A stretch of 64,000 nucleotides of DNA, taken from positions 1,612,001-1,676,000 of the forward strand of contig OZ242331.1 of NCBI GenBank assembly GCA_965208275.1. Reading direction: 5' to 3'. The position numbers were made by a program, and so were the translations under genes. This DNA comes from Bin5 sp022827195 (GTDB taxonomy: Bacteria; Chloroflexota; Anaerolineae; Caldilineales; Caldilineaceae). This document shows, piece by piece, positions 60,393 through 64,000 of this stretch (positions are counted from its first letter, which is position 1; each line of letters starts with the position of its first letter). The notes beneath the pieces were generated by a model. That model saw only the letters and a list, made by a program, of their open reading frames with translations, did not search any database and had not been told where the DNA came from.

Positions 60393-61528
60393 TGCGAATT
60401 GCGTTGTTCAGCGACATCTACAAGCCCCATATTAACGGGGTGGTCAACCATGTTGGCCTGCTGAAAGAACATTTCGATCAGTGGGGCGAACAGGTCTACC
60501 TTTTTGTCCCAGAGCAGGACAAGGCGACCAGAGATGAGCACAATGTCATCCGATTGCCCAGCATCCCCATTGCTGACACGGGCTATCATCTATCCGTGCG
60601 TGTGGATTCCAGGTGCCGCGATATTTTAAAGCGAATGGATGTCATCCACGTGCACCATCCCTTTATCAGCGGCAGTTTTGGGCTGACTTTCGCCCGCCGC
60701 TATGATATTCCGCTCGTCTTTACCAGCCACACAAGGTACGACCTCTACGTTCAGCAATACCTGCCGCTTGTGCCTGAAACGCTGTCGGAGACCGCATTGC
60801 ACGCCTTCTTCCAGCGTTTCAGCCAGCGCTGCAGCGCGATCATTGCGCCCAGCCGCAGCGCAGCTTCGATCATGCCGTCGTGGGGCATCCAGGGTCGAGT
60901 CGTTGTCATTCCCAACGGAATCGATTTGAGCCGGTTCCACAAACCTGATGAGGCGACTTCCCGCGCCGATTACGGCATCCCGGAGCGGGCGGTCGTTGGC
61001 GTCTATGTAGGGCGGGTGAGCGGCGAAAAGGCCGTAGACCGCCTTTTGCGCATTTTCGCGGCGCTCAAAGAGGAAGTCCCTGAGCTGCATCTCCTCCTGG
61101 TAGGGGGAGGTCCGAGCCTCAGCGAATGCCGCCAACTGGCGCGTGAGCTGCATATGGACGGCCGCGTGACATTTTGCGGACCGGTAACTTACGAGCGCAT
61201 CGGCGGCGTTCTGAGCATGGCCGACTTCTTCCTGTCTGCGAGCACAAGCGAAGTGCATCCTTTGACCTTCATTGAGGCGGCGGCCGCGGGGCTGCCGTCG
61301 ATAGGTATCGACTCGCCTGGCGTCGCAGACATGATAGTCGACGGTGAGACCGGATTCCTGACCGCAGACAATGACCTCAGCATCGGACTGCGCATCATGC
61401 AGATTGCGCGCGACGCCGAGTTGCGCGCCAAGATGGGACGGGCAGCCGGTCGCTACAGTCAGAGGTACTCTGCTCACAACAACGCCCGCGAGGTGTTGGG
61501 ACTCTATCAGTCACTTCAAGAAAGTTAG
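60392..61528 (+). CDS. GT4-family glycosyltransferase
   Basis: A 378-residue GT-B enzyme. The N-terminal Rossmann region MRIALFSDIYKPHINGVVNH and IHVHHPFISGSFGL fits retaining family-4 transferases, as does the E-x7-E motif SEVHPLTFIEAAAAG near residue 290. It probably transfers glucose or mannose from a nucleotide sugar to a diacylglycerol, inositol-lipid or sugar acceptor; the acceptor cannot be told. It lies 246 bases after the DUF3054 gene and has no obvious ribosome site. Confidence 0.9.
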   Translation: MRIALFSDIYKPHINGVVNHVGLLKEHFDQWGEQVYLFVPEQDKATRDEHNVIRLPSIPIADTGYHLSVRVDSRCRDILKRMDVIHVHHPFISGSFGLTFARRYDIPLVFTSHTRYDLYVQQYLPLVPETLSETALHAFFQRFSQRCSAIIAPSRSAASIMPSWGIQGRVVVIPNGIDLSRFHKPDEATSRADYGIPERAVVGVYVGRVSGEKAVDRLLRIFAALKEEVPELHLLLVGGGPSLSECRQLARELHMDGRVTFCGPVTYERIGGVLSMADFFLSASTSEVHPLTFIEAAAAGLPSIGIDSPGVADMIVDGETGFLTADNDLSIGLRIMQIARDAELRAKMGRAAGRYSQRYSAHNNAREVLGLYQSLQES

Positions 61529-61634
61529 TGCCCCGCTTACAGGAACAGACAGGTCCCGCCGGTTCCGTTTTGGACTCCACAGAGATTGTAAAGTCGTATA
61601 CTGTTTGCGCAAGACGCAGCGTCGAAAACGGGCA

Positions 61635-61663
61635 TTGCGCATTGGTGACAAGTGTTGTATCAT
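61635..61663 (+). promoter_or_regulatory. Probable promoter of the PIN/TRAM gene
   Basis: TTGCGC (61635-61640) and TATCAT (61658-61663) with 17-base spacing, about 48 bases before ATG 61711. The ribosome site AGGAGG lies at 61699-61704. Confidence 0.5.
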
Positions 61664-61710
61664 GATTCTGTCACAATATTGTCTGCTTTGCTGGTCAGGA
61701 GGACCGGGCT

Positions 61711-62838
61711 ATGCGTTGGGGGCTGCTCCTGAGGGTGCTGGTTACCCTTATTTTTGCCCTGCTGGGATGGGAGTTGGGAAGACAGCTTGCGGGTGTCGAT
61801 ACCCTCAAGAGCCTTACGCTCTCGTCCGCACGCATTATCGTCCCGGCGATTGTCGTCAGCGGACTGATTGGTCTTGTCGCTGCTCCGTGGCTGACATTCA
61901 GGCCGGCTCACGCCCTTCGCTCCAGCCTGCGCCAGATCCCAACAGTTCAACTCATGGCTGCCACTGTAGGGTTGGCAGTTGGGTTGACAATCGCCGCGCT
62001 CCTGGCCTACCCTCTCTCGCTGCTGCCTAATCCATTCGGGACCATTTTGCCATTCGTCGGCGTTATTGTAATGGGCTATCTTGGCGTAACCATGATGGTG
62101 TTGCGCCACCGGGAGATTCTGACCTTCTTCCGTCTTCAGACCGAGAGCCAGAACCAGCGGGATCTGCCTAAGTTGCCGCTCCTCGACAAGGGCAAGGGTG
62201 ACGGTTTTACGCAGACGATGCTACTGGATACGAGCGTCATTATAGACGGACGTATCGCAGACGTAGCGGATACAGGTTTTCTGTGGGCAGTCCTGGCCGT
62301 CCCGCGATTCATCCTCAACGAACTGCAATATATTGCCGACTCGGCCGAGGTACTGCGGCGCAATCGCGGCCGGCGAGGGCTCGAAGTCCTGGACCGCCTG
62401 CAGCAGATCGAGAATGTCGAAATCGAGTTTCTCGATCAGGACCCGGTAGAAGCCCAGCATGTCGACGAAAAACTGGTCTACCTGGGAAGAGAGATGGGCG
62501 CCGCCATCGTTACGAATGATTACAACCTGAATCGAGTTGCCAAACTTCAAGGTGTGCGTGTCCTAAACATCAACGAATTGGCCAACGCCGTCAAATCGGT
62601 CGTCCTCCCCGGCGAAGAGATGAGCATTCACGTAATTCAGGAAGGCAAGGAAGCCAACCAGGGGGTGGGTTACCTTGACGACGGGACCATGGTTGTTGTC
62701 GAACAGGGTCGCAGGTCCCTGGGCGCACAGATTTCGGTGCGCGTGACAAAGGTGCTGCAGACCAATGCCGGCCGCCTGATTTTCGCCGTCCCGGAAGAGG
62801 TGCAGGAACGCCGCCGCGCCTTCGAATCTGTCCGCTAA
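61711..62838 (+). CDS. PIN/TRAM-domain membrane ribonuclease-like protein (YacL type)
   Basis: A 375-residue protein. Four hydrophobic segments occupy residues 1-130, then a PIN nuclease domain starts with MLLDTSVIIDGRIADVADTG; further Asp/Glu residues (FLDQDPVEAQHVDEKL; TNDYNLNRVA) form the metal site. A C-terminal TRAM RNA-binding domain follows (about 310-360, NQGVGYLDDGTMVVVEQGRR). It resembles Bacillus YacL, whose role is unclear. AGGAGG is 6-7 bases upstream of the ATG. It lies 51 bases before cysS, a common arrangement. Confidence 0.92.
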   Translation: MRWGLLLRVLVTLIFALLGWELGRQLAGVDTLKSLTLSSARIIVPAIVVSGLIGLVAAPWLTFRPAHALRSSLRQIPTVQLMAATVGLAVGLTIAALLAYPLSLLPNPFGTILPFVGVIVMGYLGVTMMVLRHREILTFFRLQTESQNQRDLPKLPLLDKGKGDGFTQTMLLDTSVIIDGRIADVADTGFLWAVLAVPRFILNELQYIADSAEVLRRNRGRRGLEVLDRLQQIENVEIEFLDQDPVEAQHVDEKLVYLGREMGAAIVTNDYNLNRVAKLQGVRVLNINELANAVKSVVLPGEEMSIHVIQEGKEANQGVGYLDDGTMVVVEQGRRSLGAQISVRVTKVLQTNAGRLIFAVPEEVQERRRAFESVR

Positions 62839-62889
62839 TTCGACTTTCCGTCCCAAACACCTCACGCGCGTCCCCGCGACGAAACTCCC

Positions 62890-64000
62890 ATGGCGCTAAG
62901 CATCTACAATACGCTTTCGAGAAAGCTCGAGCCGTTTCAGACTGCCGAAGAGGGACGGGTGCGCATGTACGTCTGCGGCCCTACCGTGTACGCCGACGCC
63001 CACATCGGCCATGCGATGAGCGCAATCGTATTCGACATGATCAGGCGATATCTCGAATACATCGGCTATGAGGTGACTTACGTCACCAACTTTACCGATG
63101 TTGATGACAAGATCATCGTCCGCGCCAAGGAAACGGGCCAGGACCCCTTTCAACTGGCGCAGTTCTACACTGACAAGTACCTGATGCACCTCAGCGACCT
63201 CAACATCAAGCCGGCCGATACCTACCCGCGCGTGACCAACGAGATCTCAAATATCATCCGGACGATTGGCGAGCTGGGCGAGACCAACTATGCCTACGAA
63301 ATGGATGGCAGTGTCTACTTTCGCGTTCAAAACGATGACGACTATGGGAAGCTGAGCCGCCGGCGGCAGGAGGACGCGGTTGCGGGAACACGGGTCGATT
63401 CGGACGAACGCAAGGAGAATGCGGCCGACTTCGCGCTGTGGAAAGCGGCCAAGGCGGGCGAGCCATCCTGGGAAAGCCCGTGGGGTCCGGGCCGTCCGGG
63501 CTGGCACATCGAATGTTCGGTCATGTGCCTTCACCATCTCGGCGAGACGATCGACATTCACGGGGGCGGCAACGATCTGATTTTCCCCCACCATGAGAAC
63601 GAGATTGCGCAGAGTGAAAGCCTCACCGGCAAGCCATTCGCCCGCTATTGGGTTCACAATGGGATGTTGCAGCTTTCCGGTGAAAAAATGAGCAAGTCGG
63701 TAGGAAACCTCGTCACAATCGACGAGTTCCTGCAAAGGTACTCGGCCGACGCGCTCCGGCTGCTGGTCTTCACCGCCCACTATCGCAAGCCGGTTGCGTA
63801 TACGGAGGAGTCTATCGCAGCCGCGGAGCGAAGCGCGGCCAGGCTGCGAGGTGGATTGCGCCCGGCTAGCGGGACTGTTACCGTGGGGGAGAGCGCCGAA
63901 AACCTCAGGGAGACTGCCGAGGCGGCCCGCTCAGGTTTCAGGGTGGCGATGGACGACGACTTGAACACGAGCGCGGCCCTGGCCCAACTCTTTGAACTTG
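62890..64000 (+). CDS. cysS: Cysteinyl-tRNA synthetase, N-terminal 370 codons (cut by window edge)
   Basis: The frame from ATG 62890 (MALSIYNTLSRKLEPF) stays open to the right edge, so the gene is incomplete here. It is a class I synthetase: the zinc-site C29 (VCGPTVY), the HIGH motif HIGH at 38-41 (ADAHIGHAMSAIVF), and the KMSKS motif in SGEKMSKSVGN. HGGGNDLIFPHHENEIAQSE is the typical zinc/adenylate region. The missing part would hold the anticodon-binding domain. Confidence 0.96.
   Translation, partial: MALSIYNTLSRKLEPFQTAEEGRVRMYVCGPTVYADAHIGHAMSAIVFDMIRRYLEYIGYEVTYVTNFTDVDDKIIVRAKETGQDPFQLAQFYTDKYLMHLSDLNIKPADTYPRVTNEISNIIRTIGELGETNYAYEMDGSVYFRVQNDDDYGKLSRRRQEDAVAGTRVDSDERKENAADFALWKAAKAGEPSWESPWGPGRPGWHIECSVMCLHHLGETIDIHGGGNDLIFPHHENEIAQSESLTGKPFARYWVHNGMLQLSGEKMSKSVGNLVTIDEFLQRYSADALRLLVFTAHYRKPVAYTEESIAAAERSAARLRGGLRPASGTVTVGESAENLRETAEAARSGFRVAMDDDLNTSAALAQLFEL

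Overview
The window is a high-GC bacterial chromosome segment with about 48 protein genes and one tRNA gene. The gene set suggests a Chloroflexota bacterium, perhaps a Caldilineales or SAR202-like lineage associated with marine hosts. The reasons are the many phytanoyl-CoA-dioxygenase-like genes and sulfatases, a LysM lipoprotein with Thr-Pro linkers, a DUF3054 membrane protein, a PIN/TRAM protein next to cysS, and an MltG lipoprotein. This placement is inference; no rRNA or other marker confirms it. || Region 1 (1-19242, plus strand) is a catabolic/accessory region. It has a truncated Cache-domain protein, a PhyH dioxygenase, two very similar tandem arylsulfatases, a DegT-type aminotransferase, a polysaccharide deacetylase and a third, divergent sulfatase with Thr at the nucleophile position. 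An ABC sugar importer follows (lipoprotein and two permeases, no ATPase), with a strong promoter, a long leader and a hairpin after the binding-protein gene. Then come a Gfo/Idh oxidoreductase, a cytochrome P450, a second PhyH dioxygenase and an ALDH7-type dehydrogenase. Together they look suited to stripping sulfate and acyl groups from a sugar-like or mixed substrate, importing it and oxidising it. || Region 2 (19246-30174) is mostly housekeeping: LysM lipoprotein, YfcE-like phosphoesterase, RNase Z, PheT without PheS, a Nudix hydrolase beside a DUF4062/TIR-like protein, a GDP-D-rhamnose-type gene pair (gmd, rmd), mltG and tRNA-Leu(UAA) with its own promoter. || Region 3 (30218-45606) is a second, denser accessory island, almost all on the minus strand. 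One run is oligopeptide-type permeases, amidohydrolase, Rieske protein, SIS protein, PfkB kinase and an eIF2B-like protein, with several start/stop overlaps. The other run is a dimethylformamidase-like protein that keeps a plausible Tyr-Tyr-Glu iron site, then PhyH, PfkB kinase, peptide-type binding protein and PhyH. A further PhyH gene lies divergently between the two runs. This island is the best candidate for an undescribed system: uptake plus oxidative and hydrolytic dismantling of an amide- or N-alkyl-containing compound. || Region 4 (45970-64000) carries a CopA-type ATPase followed at once by ccmF and a ccmI-like gene, a zinc dehydrogenase, a degenerate metallo-beta-lactamase-fold protein, arsM with a palindrome inside its predicted promoter, a 1.2-kb apparently non-coding stretch with short tandem repeats, xseA, two PLP fold-type-II enzymes (one of unknown specificity, one threonine synthase), DUF3054, a GT4 glycosyltransferase, a PIN/TRAM protein and the first 370 codons of cysS.
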